Below, piece by piece: positions 16,677 through 24,451 of a DNA stretch of 28,877 nt. Source of the DNA: JAGZHZ01 sp963929865. GTDB taxonomy: Bacteria > Bacillota > Clostridia > Lachnospirales > Lachnospiraceae. Position numbers and translations under genes: made by a program. Each line of letters opens with the position of its first letter. Position 1 is the stretch's first letter. Under the pieces are notes generated by a model. That model ran no database searches. It worked only from the letters and a program-made list of their open reading frames with translations, and was not told where the DNA came from. Where the stretch lies: assembly GCA_963929865.1 (NCBI GenBank), contig CAWVKK010000008.1, positions 1 to 28,877 on the forward strand. Reading direction: 5' to 3'.

Positions 16677-19157
16677 TTAGGCATTTACCTTTGCCTTCGC
16701 CTTTATTTTTTCTTTCTTTTTGTCCAGTACAAGATGGCATTTGTCAAATTTCTGTTCAATCATGCGGTAGAGCGTATTCATCGCATCCATCAGCATCGGC
16801 GAGAAGTTCAGGATCGCCAGCATGATAATGACAGAATTGAAATTTAAAGACTCAAATTCCAGCAGGTGCTGACCTACGATCATGCAGATCAGATAGATCG
16901 TCTGCATAGCGTAGATGACAACCTTCCGGTACGGCGTCATCGGAGAATACACCTTCTGGAGAGCCATCATATAAGTCCATCCGGTCGTCAGAACCACAAC
17001 CGTCGTCAGCATATCTCTCGGACAGTTGAGCCACTCCCCGATATACATCGCCGCCATAATCGTAAACGTGATCGTCAGCGCCGGCGGCGCCGCATTCCGG
17101 AATACTTTCCGGAAGAAATGACTGTCAACCTTCTGGAAGCTCGGTTCAATCGTCATCAGAAAAGTGGGAATGGCAACGGCGCATCCATTGATGATCGACA
17201 GCTGAATCGGCTCAAACGGATAGGCGCGGCCGATAAAGATTGTCTCCAGAGCCAGCAGCACGGAAAAAATCGTCTTAATCAGAAACATGGAAGCAGAGAG
17301 GCTGATGTTGTTGATGACTCGTCTTCCCTCGTTTACGATATCCGGCATAACGCTGAAGTCAGAGTCCAAAAGCACCACATTGGCGCAGTTTTTCGCTGCA
17401 TCGCTTCCGGAAGCCATCGCCACGCTGCAGTCTGCCTCCTTTAAGGCAAGCACGTCGTTGACGCCGTCTCCTGTCATCGCAACTGTGTGTCCCTGCTGCT
17501 TCAAAGCCAGCACCATCTGTTTTTTCTGTTTGGGAGTCACCCTTCCAAACACGGTGTACTGGCGCACCGCATCTGCAATCTGCTCTTGAGTCCGAAGAAC
17601 CGTAGCGTCAATATAGGCGTCCGCATTCTCCAGCCCCACTTTTTTTGCAATCGCAGCCACAGTCGCCGGATCATCCCCCGAAATCACTTTGACGTCCACG
17701 CCCTGTTCTCTGAAGTATTCCAGAGTCGCGCTCGCCTCCGGACGAATGATATCGCTCATCAAAATAATCGCAAGGGGCTGGAGTTCTTCCGGGAGATCCG
17801 CGTCTTTTCGCACCTCTTCGCTGTGCGCCAGAACCAGAATGCGGTATCCCTCCGCCGCCAAGTCCTGACATTTTCTTTTCAGGGTGTCCTGCCCTTTCGG
17901 GAATAAGAACTGAACCGCTCCGATATAATAGCTGCCCTGGTCTTTAAAGGAAACGCCGCTGTATTTTCGCTCCGACGAAAACGGAATCGTGTGCTCTGTC
18001 TTGTACGTACTGATCGGCGTAAACCTCTCTTTTAGGGCAAGAAATGTGGCGTTGTCGTCGCTGAGAGCGCCCATCAGGTTCCCCATAATCTGTTCAAATT
18101 CTCCCTGGGAAATCTGGCTGTACCGCTGTTCTTCCGCCTCCATCTCGATGATTCCGGGCTCCTGCACTTCTTTTTCTTTGTCTTCCAGTTTTAAAATATT
18201 GTCCAGAAGCTCTGCGCGTTCTACACAGATGCTGCCTTCTGTCAAAGTCCCCGTCTTATCCAGGCACAGCACATCGACTCTCGCCAGCGTCTCGATACAG
18301 AACAATTCCTGGATCAGTGTTCTGCGCCTTGCAAGTCTGAGGACTCCCAGCGTCATGGCAACGCTTGTCAAAAGCACAAGTCCTTCCGGGATCATTCCAA
18401 GAAGCGCCGCAACACTGTTTAAGACGGCGTCCGTTCTTCCCACCTGCGTAATGTAATACTGTTTATAAAACAGACCGATTCCCAGAGGAATAATGATAAT
18501 GCTGATTACCTTTAAGATACGGTTCAGATTTTTTTTCAGCACAGAATCATGTCTTTTATATTGCTTTGCTTCCTTTGTAATCTGTTCCATATAGTTGTCT
18601 TCTCCTACATGGACCACCTTACACAGCGCTTTTCCTGCCGTGACAAAGCTTCCTGAAAAAAGCTCCGCTCCCTCTTCTTTGTTCAGAGAATCGGACTCGC
18701 CTGTCAGAAGAGATTCGTTGACCTCCAAATGCCCCTTCTGCACGACTGCATCCGCAGGGATCTGATCCCCTGCCTTTAGGACAATCAGGTCATCCAGCAC
18801 AATCTCGTCGACATTTACCGTTACATACTTTCCGCCTCTTACCGCCTGTACCTGGCTCGCCGTCAGGATGGCAAGTTCATCCAAAGTTTTTTTCGTTCTT
18901 ATCTCCTGCACAATACCAATCACCGTATTGGTCAGAATGATAAAAATAAACAGCGTATTTTTGAAAGAACCTACAGATAAGACCATCGCCAGAAGGATTA
19001 CGTTGATGATGTTAAAGAACGTAATGGTGTTTCCCAGAATAATCTGTTTGTAAGACCTGGTTGTATTGTTTGTGGTCTTATTTGTTTTTCCCTCTTCTAT
19101 CCTTTGCTGAACCTGCGTTTGGGTAAGACCTGTAATTTTTTCTTTTTTTCCTGCCAT
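16677..19157 (-). CDS. Cation-transporting P-type ATPase (CtpE/Exp7-like)
   Basis: The protein has 826 aa from the ATG at 19157, which has GGAGGA 6 bases upstream. A TTG four codons earlier is in frame but lies on that site. It has the actuator motif LTGES, the phosphorylation motif DKTGTLTEG with D300, the hinge motif MTGDGVNDVLALKEAD and about ten membrane segments. PEGLVLLTSVAM in the fourth segment matches the transport-site helix of the CtpE/Exp7 subgroup. M. tuberculosis CtpE was described as a calcium importer/transporter, so Ca2+ or another divalent cation is a fair guess. There is no N-terminal metal-binding CxxC domain, which argues against a Cu/Zn/Cd exporter. It is transcribed alone from its own promoter. 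Confidence 0.9.
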   Translation of the reverse strand: MAGKKEKITGLTQTQVQQRIEEGKTNKTTNNTTRSYKQIILGNTITFFNIINVILLAMVLSVGSFKNTLFIFIILTNTVIGIVQEIRTKKTLDELAILTASQVQAVRGGKYVTVNVDEIVLDDLIVLKAGDQIPADAVVQKGHLEVNESLLTGESDSLNKEEGAELFSGSFVTAGKALCKVVHVGEDNYMEQITKEAKQYKRHDSVLKKNLNRILKVISIIIIPLGIGLFYKQYYITQVGRTDAVLNSVAALLGMIPEGLVLLTSVAMTLGVLRLARRRTLIQELFCIETLARVDVLCLDKTGTLTEGSICVERAELLDNILKLEDKEKEVQEPGIIEMEAEEQRYSQISQGEFEQIMGNLMGALSDDNATFLALKERFTPISTYKTEHTIPFSSERKYSGVSFKDQGSYYIGAVQFLFPKGQDTLKRKCQDLAAEGYRILVLAHSEEVRKDADLPEELQPLAIILMSDIIRPEASATLEYFREQGVDVKVISGDDPATVAAIAKKVGLENADAYIDATVLRTQEQIADAVRQYTVFGRVTPKQKKQMVLALKQQGHTVAMTGDGVNDVLALKEADCSVAMASGSDAAKNCANVVLLDSDFSVMPDIVNEGRRVINNISLSASMFLIKTIFSVLLALETIFIGRAYPFEPIQLSIINGCAVAIPTFLMTIEPSFQKVDSHFFRKVFRNAAPPALTITFTIMAAMYIGEWLNCPRDMLTTVVVLTTGWTYMMALQKVYSPMTPYRKVVIYAMQTIYLICMIVGQHLLEFESLNFNSVIIMLAILNFSPMLMDAMNTLYRMIEQKFDKCHLVLDKKKEKIKAKAKVNA

Positions 19158-19181
19158 ACATTCCTCCAATTTCTTCCCTTC

Positions 19182-19196
19182 CCCGCATTATGCGGG
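19182..19196 (-). other. CCCGCA/TGCGGG hairpin in the ATPase leader
   Basis: A perfect 6-bp inverted repeat with a 3-base loop (CCCGCA, TTA, TGCGGG) lies in the predicted 5' leader of the P-type ATPase gene, about 25 bases before its ATG. It could be an operator or an RNA hairpin. No T-run follows. Confidence 0.5.
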
Positions 19197-19217
19197 TTAT
19201 CCCACGCTTGTAATTTA

Positions 19218-19246
19218 TCATACCTCAATTCTGCTGATTTGGAAAG
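19218..19246 (-). promoter_or_regulatory. Promoter of the P-type ATPase gene
   Basis: On the minus strand TTTCCA (19241-19246), a 17-base spacer and TATGAT (19218-19223) make a good sigma-A type promoter. The predicted start, near 19210, gives a leader of roughly 50 bases containing the CCCGCA hairpin. Confidence 0.6.
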
Positions 19247-19312
19247 CCCAAATCTATTAAATTTCTTTTCTGAAAATTAAGAAATCATAAATCCGGTTCT
19301 GTCCCTGTTTTG

Positions 19313-19341
19313 TTGACACTGTTCCAAAAATGAGCTATGAT
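19313..19341 (+). promoter_or_regulatory. Promoter of the xpaC-telA unit
   Basis: A perfect -35 TTGACA (19313-19318), an exact 17-base spacer and -10 TATGAT (19336-19341) form a near-consensus housekeeping promoter. It leaves a leader of about 110 bases before the xpaC ATG. It also rules out an in-frame start at 19337, which would lie inside the -10 box. Confidence 0.82.
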
Positions 19342-19459
19342 AATGCTGATTCAGAAGAACTTTATTGATCGTTTATCAGATGTGTGCATCCTTATTTTAT
19401 TGCAGAAAACTCTATTTTTCCTCAAAATACCGATATACTTTTATTTTTCAGGAGGATTT

Positions 19460-20650
19460 ATGAACCGACAAGATTTTTCAAACCTGGGAGAGAACATCAA
19501 AAATCTGGTTCAGGATGCGATTGACTCCCAGAATTTCGACCAGCTAAGCCGTACTATTAACCAGACGATTCATCAGACTTTAGACGGTGTCGGCGATACC
19601 TTTTACCAGACCATGAACCACATGGGAAAAAATATCAATGATACTTTTGACCAGGTCGGACAGACTTTCAGAAGGGAACGGTCAAATTTCCCGCCGAGCC
19701 TTGTGCGGAATTGTCTTCCCATGAAGATCGGAGGAACCGTTCTTGCCGCCGCGGGCGTTCCTTTTGCCGGAATTTTTGGTTTTTCTCTGATGGCTGTCAT
19801 CTTGACCGAGGGTCGTTTTTCCCTCCCTGCCTTTGTCCTGTCCGTCTTCTTTGCGGTCAGTCTGTGCGCGGTGTTCTCAGGGCTGCGCATGAGAGGGCGT
19901 TATCACAGATTTCACACATACCTGCGGTATATGGGTCAGAAAACCTATGCCTCTATCCAGGAGCTTGCCGACGCTGTCGGAAGATCAAAACGGTATGTTG
20001 TCCGCGATTTGACAGCAATGATCCGCAGACGCATGTTCTTAGAAGGTCATATCGACCAGCACAAGACATGTCTGATGATCAGCAACGAGTCCTACCGTCT
20101 GTATCAGCAGGCGATGGCCAGCGCGAAAATGCAGCGGCAGTCCCAGGACGCCCAAGAGGAACAGAAAGCGCCCGCTTCCGAAAAAAAAGAGGAATATTCA
20201 CAGGAAGTGAGAAAGATCATCGAGGAAGGAAATTCCTATATTCAGAAGATTAAGGACTGCAACGATCAGATCTCTGACGCAGAGTTTTCTGCAAAGCTCA
20301 GCCGCCTTGAGATGATTGTGGGCAGAATTTTCAGCCGCGTCAGGGAAAAGCCGGATCTTGCTCCTGACCTCAAAAAGTTTATGGAATACTACCTTCCTAC
20401 TACCTGGAAGCTGATCGACGCCTACCGCGTCTTAGACGGACAGAGCATTCAGGGAGAAAATATTTCTTCTTCCAAAAAAGAAATCCGGGATACTCTCGAC
20501 ACCATCAATGAAGCGTTTGAAAATCTTCTCGACAGGTTCTTCCAGGATACGGCATGGGATATCTCAACAGATATCTCCGTGCTTCAGACGATGCTTGCCC
20601 AGGAGGGGCTGACCGATCAGGGATTTCCGGGGATGAAAAAAAATCCGTAA
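19460..20650 (+). CDS. xpaC: XpaC-family membrane protein (5-bromo-4-chloroindolyl phosphate hydrolysis family)
   Basis: The protein has 396 aa from the ATG at 19460, preceded by AGGAGGA (19450-19456). The N-terminal 85 residues are polar and helical (repeated NQT, DQ patterns). Two membrane segments follow (about 91-115 and 121-142). Residues about 160-210 (SIQELADAVGRSKRYVVRDL) read like a helix-turn-helix or winged-helix fold. The C-terminal 180 residues match the XpaC family. XpaC was named for an X-phos phenotype in B. subtilis; its molecular role is unclear, but it is regularly paired with TelA, as here with a 27-base gap. A role in envelope or oxyanion stress together with TelA is inferred. 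Confidence 0.85.
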   Translation: MNRQDFSNLGENIKNLVQDAIDSQNFDQLSRTINQTIHQTLDGVGDTFYQTMNHMGKNINDTFDQVGQTFRRERSNFPPSLVRNCLPMKIGGTVLAAAGVPFAGIFGFSLMAVILTEGRFSLPAFVLSVFFAVSLCAVFSGLRMRGRYHRFHTYLRYMGQKTYASIQELADAVGRSKRYVVRDLTAMIRRRMFLEGHIDQHKTCLMISNESYRLYQQAMASAKMQRQSQDAQEEQKAPASEKKEEYSQEVRKIIEEGNSYIQKIKDCNDQISDAEFSAKLSRLEMIVGRIFSRVREKPDLAPDLKKFMEYYLPTTWKLIDAYRVLDGQSIQGENISSSKKEIRDTLDTINEAFENLLDRFFQDTAWDISTDISVLQTMLAQEGLTDQGFPGMKKNP

Positions 20651-20677
20651 AAATTTGTCACACAAGGAGGATATTCG

Positions 20678-21823
20678 ATGAGCAACGCATTCGAAAATTT
20701 TGATACAACACCGACTTTAACGTTTGATCCCATGCCGGATGATTCTCAGACTCCAGAGCCTGCCGCATCCAAAGACCAGGCGGAACCTGCCCTTGATGAA
20801 AGCATTCTCTCTGCGGAGGAGAGAGCCATGGTCGACCAGTTTTCCAGACAGATCGATCTCCACAATTCCAGCGCCATTCTCCAGTACGGCGTCGGCACGC
20901 AGAAAAAAATGGCAGATTTCTCTGAGGCGGCGCTTGAAAACGTCCGCACAAAGGATTTAGGCGAGGTCGGAGACATGCTGTCGCAGGTTGTGACAGAATT
21001 AAAAGATTTCAGCGCCGAAGAGCAGCCGAAGAAGCTCTTTGGCTTTTTCAAAAAGAGTACCGACAAGATGGAAACCATGAAAGCAAAATACAGCAAAGCC
21101 GAGGGAACGGTCAATAAGATCTGCGAAGCGCTGGAGCGCCATCAGATCACGCTGCTTAAGGACATTGCCTCTCTCGATAAAATGTACGAGATCAACAAGA
21201 CCTATTTTAAAGAGCTGTCTATGTATATCCTTGCCGGGAAGAAAAAGCTTGCCGAGGTAAAAGAAAAAGAGCTGCTGCCGCTTGTCGCGCACGCGAAGAC
21301 CTCAAATCTGCCTGAAGACGCTCAGGCTGCCAAGGATCTGGAATCTCTGTGCACCAGATTTGAAAAGAAAATTCATGATCTGGAGCTGACGCGCATCATC
21401 TCGATTCAGACGGCGCCCCAGATTCGTCTCGTTCAGAACAACGACACGATGATGGTGGAAAAAATTCAGTCTACCATCGTCAACACCATTCCTCTGTGGA
21501 AAAGCCAGATGGTGCTGACGCTTGGGATTGAGCATTCCACCCAGGCTGCAAAAGCCCAGAGAGAGGTGACGGATATGACAAACGAACTCTTAAAGCGCAA
21601 TGCAGAGCGCCTGAAGATGGCAACTGTTGAGACGGCGAGAGAGTCGGAGAGAGGGATCGTTGATCTGGAGACGCTGAAGCAGACAAACGCTTCTTTGATC
21701 TCCACTCTCGATGAGGTTATGAAAATTCAGACGGAAGGACGCCAAAAGCGTCTTGCCGCCGAGCAGGAAATCAATCGTATGGAACAGGAATTAAAGAAAA
21801 CGCTGCTTTCTGTCGGAAGATAG
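20678..21823 (+). CDS. telA: TelA-family toxic anion resistance protein
   Basis: The 381-aa protein is a cytosolic, highly helical, coiled-coil-rich member of the TelA/KlaA family (tellurite or toxic anion resistance), homologous to B. subtilis YaaN/YceH. Typical stretches are FGFFKKSTDKMETMKAKYS and the C-terminal ETLKQTNASLISTLDEV. The first 45 residues are acidic and disordered. AAGGAGG stands 8 bases before the ATG. It follows xpaC by 27 bases, the same pairing as in other Firmicutes, so the two proteins probably act together at the membrane. The mechanism is not known. The gene ends before a composite hairpin at the convergent junction. Confidence 0.9.
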   Translation: MSNAFENFDTTPTLTFDPMPDDSQTPEPAASKDQAEPALDESILSAEERAMVDQFSRQIDLHNSSAILQYGVGTQKKMADFSEAALENVRTKDLGEVGDMLSQVVTELKDFSAEEQPKKLFGFFKKSTDKMETMKAKYSKAEGTVNKICEALERHQITLLKDIASLDKMYEINKTYFKELSMYILAGKKKLAEVKEKELLPLVAHAKTSNLPEDAQAAKDLESLCTRFEKKIHDLELTRIISIQTAPQIRLVQNNDTMMVEKIQSTIVNTIPLWKSQMVLTLGIEHSTQAAKAQREVTDMTNELLKRNAERLKMATVETARESERGIVDLETLKQTNASLISTLDEVMKIQTEGRQKRLAAEQEINRMEQELKKTLLSVGR

Positions 21824-21847
21824 CATAGAGCAGCGCTGAAAGCAGCA

Positions 21848-21913
21848 AGAGGAGACCTCCCAGCAGACATTCAGGCTTTTGAAAAACCGGAATGCCGCCG
21901 GGAGGTCTCCTCT
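21848..21913. terminator. Long composite hairpin at the convergent telA junction
   Basis: A perfect 14-bp inverted repeat, AGAGGAGACCTCCC (21848-21861) and GGGAGGTCTCCTCT (21900-21913), encloses 38 bases containing a second stem, CATTC (21868-21872) with GAATG (21890-21894). It lies between the 3' ends of telA and the 59-aa gene. No T-run directly follows on either strand, so termination is likely from position and stem strength but not proven; it may instead protect 3' ends. Confidence 0.65.
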
Positions 21914-21941
21914 CGCTGTCTGCCTATTATCCTGTCTTTTT

Positions 21942-22121
21942 CTATCGGTCTTCTCTTAAGAAATCCGGCGTCCCGAACGGATACAGTTCCTGATAGGACT
22001 CCCACTCAGCGCGGCTTTGAGGTGCAGAGGGAATCAGTCCGGTGCAGTCATTCAAAGAGCTGGCAGACGAAAAAAAGTCATACTCGTCAATGATGCGGTT
22101 GTTTTTTTCTTTGTCGTACAT
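21942..22121 (-). CDS. 59-aa small hypothetical protein with NDCTGLIP motif
   Basis: The protein has 59 aa from the ATG at 22121, which has a perfect AAAGGAGG 6 bases upstream. The frame extends upstream to 22196, but that part is Ala/Pro-rich and reads the GC-rich leader. The peptide is acidic and aromatic, with no membrane segment: a charged start (DKEKNNRIIDEYD), a central NDCTGLIPSAPQ and a C-terminal ESYQELYPFGTP. The single Cys within NDCTGLIP and the YPF motif look like conserved features. I recall similar small proteins in Lachnospiraceae, but no function is known to me. It is the last gene of the minus block after the hydrolase. Confidence 0.78.
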   Translation of the reverse strand: MYDKEKNNRIIDEYDFFSSASSLNDCTGLIPSAPQSRAEWESYQELYPFGTPDFLREDR

Positions 22122-22138
22122 AAGCATCCTCCTTTGTA

Positions 22139-22215
22139 CCGTCGCGGCGGCGCCGGGCGGGACGGCCGCAGCCGGGCAGAATGCCCGCGGCGGCACAGAG
22201 CAGACCGGCGTCTGC
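22139..22215 (-). other. GC-rich structured leader of the 59-aa gene
   Basis: About 77 bases of roughly 80 percent GC stand out from their surroundings. They can form three successive hairpins: GCAGAC (22200-22205) with GTCTGC (22210-22215); CGGGCA (22173-22178) with TGCCCG (22182-22187); CCGTC (22139-22143) with GACGG (22161-22165). The last one ends a few bases before the ribosome binding site (22128-22135). It could be a cis-regulatory RNA, but I do not recognise a known riboswitch. Confidence 0.55.
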
Positions 22216-22284
22216 CGCTGTCTATATTTTTCGCTTCAGGAGGCAAAATTATGACGCCAAAATATGGAAATTCTTTTTTTATTT

Positions 22285-23088
22285 TTATTCTTCAAAGTCA
22301 AATAGGTGTTCCAGCCATGCCGCCGCAAGATCTACCCAGACTGCGCACTGCGGGTTGGCTGTCCGCACTTCCTTTTTGCAGGTGGAGCTTCCGTGTGCTC
22401 CTTGCGCAAACAGATGGCATTCGCACGGAATATTCCATTTCCTTAAAGCCTGCACAAACAGAAGAGTGTTTTCCACCGGAACCGAAGCGTCGTCGACTGT
22501 ATGCCACAGAAAAGCCGGCGGCGTTTTTTCTGTCACATGATGTTCCAGCGACCAAAATTTCCACGCCTCTCCCGGATTCGCTTCTCCGGATACTCTTGCC
22601 ATCGAACGCGTGTGGGCAAATTTGCCGGCTGTGATGACGGGATAGCACAAAAGGAGAGCGTCGGGCCGGTTGCTTTCCTCAGATTTGTTTTGCTGTGTTT
22701 TGGAAATCGTCTCAAAGTGAACGCCAAGGCTTGCCGCCACATGCGCTCCCGCTGAAAAGCCTGCCGCTGTGATCTGATCCTTTCGGACCAGCCACTCTTC
22801 GCTGTGCGCCCGGATCAATCTTACGCTTTCGGACAGCTCTTTGAGGGGATTTCCCCCTGCCGCCGCTTCTTTAACGGAATATCGCAGCACAAAGGTCTGA
22901 AATCCTTTGGCAAAAAACGCAAACGCCGGCGGATCTGCCTCCCGCTCTGAGAGCATCTCATATCCGCCGCCGGGGCAAAATATAATGGCCGGGCGCAGTG
23001 TTCTGTCCGGCACTTCCTCCATATACTCGTGGAGATATCCAGTCAGCACCGCTTCTTTTTCTCCGATTTTTTTCTGTATGATCTTCAT
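22285..23088 (-). CDS. Alpha/beta hydrolase, acetyl-xylan-esterase-like
   Basis: This 267-aa cytosolic hydrolase has the oxyanion-hole motif CPGGGY (about 38-43), nucleophile S112 in GFSAGAH, acid D200 in HTVDDASVPVENT and base H232 in FAQGAHGSST, so the triad is intact. It resembles BD-FAE/Axe-type carbohydrate esterases and arylacetamide-deacetylase-like esterases, which remove acetyl or other acyl groups from sugars or small esters. No signal peptide is seen, which suggests action on imported substrates. It starts 33 bases after the stop of the secreted beta-propeller gene and probably shares its transcript. Its stop is followed by an AT-rich stretch without a hairpin. Confidence 0.85.
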   Translation of the reverse strand: MKIIQKKIGEKEAVLTGYLHEYMEEVPDRTLRPAIIFCPGGGYEMLSEREADPPAFAFFAKGFQTFVLRYSVKEAAAGGNPLKELSESVRLIRAHSEEWLVRKDQITAAGFSAGAHVAASLGVHFETISKTQQNKSEESNRPDALLLCYPVITAGKFAHTRSMARVSGEANPGEAWKFWSLEHHVTEKTPPAFLWHTVDDASVPVENTLLFVQALRKWNIPCECHLFAQGAHGSSTCKKEVRTANPQCAVWVDLAAAWLEHLFDFEE

Positions 23089-23121
23089 TGCTCTGACCTC
23101 TTCCGTATTTTTTGCGGCGTT

Positions 23122-24345
23122 CTATTCCGCTTCCCCATAGGAAGCGACCACCGCCTTCTCTACATAGTATCCTTCCTTATCTCCCCAGTCCGTATGTTCC
23201 CGTGTGTGAATCATCACAGATCCGCCTCCTGCTCCCACAACCGTGCCGGTATGAATGCTCGCGTTCGAGATGAGACTGCTGTATCCTTGACCGTCAGAGT
23301 CTTGTGCGTATTGGTATACCGTGCTGCTTATAACCTCCCCATTGCTATCAGTCGGACATTCGCTGTAATAAAACGTATTTCCCTGTGCATCCGGGACATA
23401 ACTTACACCGGTGCCGCTCTGTATCACGCTTTGTTCTCCCGTCTGAGTGTCGCGCACAGACAGTATGCTTCCGCTTTCTGTCATCTGCCTGAAGAAGACT
23501 CCGTATTCGTTTGCCATCAGTATCTCTCCGAATTCTTCGGATGTGCCCTGGCAGATCTGCGTCACGCCGCCTGTCGCTATGTCCCGTCTCTTCAGTGTCT
23601 GCGTACCGCTGAGGGTATCCCCTGCGTCCGTGGACAGGTAATAGAGAGACCCATTCTCATCGTATGCCATTCCGATGGTGTGAGGCTCTAACTGCTCGAT
23701 CTCTCCCGTTTCCAGATCAAGCTCATAGAGAGGCTTAGCGCTGATATCCGTGTGTCCGCCGATATAAAAGATATGGTCTCCCGCGGTTGTCACAGCCACA
23801 TATCCCTGGCTGTCCTCCAGGGGAATCGCGTTTTGCTCTCCTGTCTCTAAATCGTAGACGCCCAGGATGATTCCGGAAATGACAGGATCCTCCTCATACG
23901 TCTTAAAGTAAAGCCGCCCGCTGATTATCCCCGTAAGCTCCGGATTTGACAGACCTGACGCCAAAAGCTGTTCCCCCTCGCCGCGGGAATACGCATACAG
24001 GCAGTCGTCCATCGAAAAAAATACGGTGTCGTCCGTGCCGAGAACCCCGGTCAGATTTCCTTCCTTGGAATATATTTCCTCATACTGCGGCGTACAGATC
24101 GCCAGAGTCCACTCTGCCACGTTGAACGTAAGCGGCGGATAATAGTACGCGATATAATCCATCTCCCCAGAGTTTGTCACCATGCCTGAGGTCTGAGAAG
24201 CCCTGGAAGCCAGCTTCCCCTGTGTCTTTTGAAGTTTCGCTTCATTTGTCTCCTCCGCTGCCTCTGCCGGGATTCCGGGCGCAGACGCGGCGACGGCGCC
24301 CGCCCCTAAAACCGCACACAGAAATAATGCCGCCATTTTTTTCAT
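23122..24345 (-). CDS. Secreted beta-propeller-like protein
   Basis: The protein has 407 aa from the ATG at 24345, preceded by GGAAGGGGG. The frame is open upstream to 24474, but that stretch covers the promoter and the end of bceB. A signal peptide (about 1-30: KKMAALFLCAVLGAGAVAA, cut likely near AEA) is followed by repeated strands of the type YDLETGEQ, YELDLETGEIEQL, RRDIATGGVTQI and RDTQTGEQSVI, spaced about 45-55 residues. This is typical of a beta-propeller such as the DUF5050 class. No Cys lipobox or sortase motif is present, so release to the medium or loose cell-wall association is expected. It lies just downstream of the Bce module but has its own promoter. Confidence 0.75.
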   Translation of the reverse strand: MKKMAALFLCAVLGAGAVAASAPGIPAEAAEETNEAKLQKTQGKLASRASQTSGMVTNSGEMDYIAYYYPPLTFNVAEWTLAICTPQYEEIYSKEGNLTGVLGTDDTVFFSMDDCLYAYSRGEGEQLLASGLSNPELTGIISGRLYFKTYEEDPVISGIILGVYDLETGEQNAIPLEDSQGYVAVTTAGDHIFYIGGHTDISAKPLYELDLETGEIEQLEPHTIGMAYDENGSLYYLSTDAGDTLSGTQTLKRRDIATGGVTQICQGTSEEFGEILMANEYGVFFRQMTESGSILSVRDTQTGEQSVIQSGTGVSYVPDAQGNTFYYSECPTDSNGEVISSTVYQYAQDSDGQGYSSLISNASIHTGTVVGAGGGSVMIHTREHTDWGDKEGYYVEKAVVASYGEAE

Positions 24346-24375
24346 AAGTAATCCCCCTTCCTTCCTATATATTTT

Positions 24376-24404
24376 ACAATAAAAGTTCAGTGAAGATCTG
24401 TCAA
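24376..24404 (-). promoter_or_regulatory. Promoter of the beta-propeller and hydrolase genes
   Basis: On the minus strand a perfect TTGACA (24399-24404) and TATTGT (24376-24381) are separated by 17 bases. The -10 is 4 of 6 to consensus. An imperfect inverted repeat (AGGAAAAGGG with CCTTTCCT, 24406-24428) lies immediately upstream and may be a weak terminator for bceB. Confidence 0.6.
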
Positions 24405-24451
24405 TAGGAAAAGGGAAATTCCTTTCCTCCAAGCGCCTGCCCCGGCTTTTC

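Noticed and set aside
16555..16740. N-terminal extension of the radical SAM protein
   Set aside because: The 62 extra codons cover the ATPase terminator hairpin and are Lys/Arg-rich; the ATG at 16554 has AAAGGAG and begins the conserved domain.
22122..22196. Ala/Pro-rich N-terminal extension of the 59-aa protein
   Set aside because: It is a translation of the GC-rich leader; AAAGGAGG sits just before the ATG at 22121 and would lie inside the longer frame.
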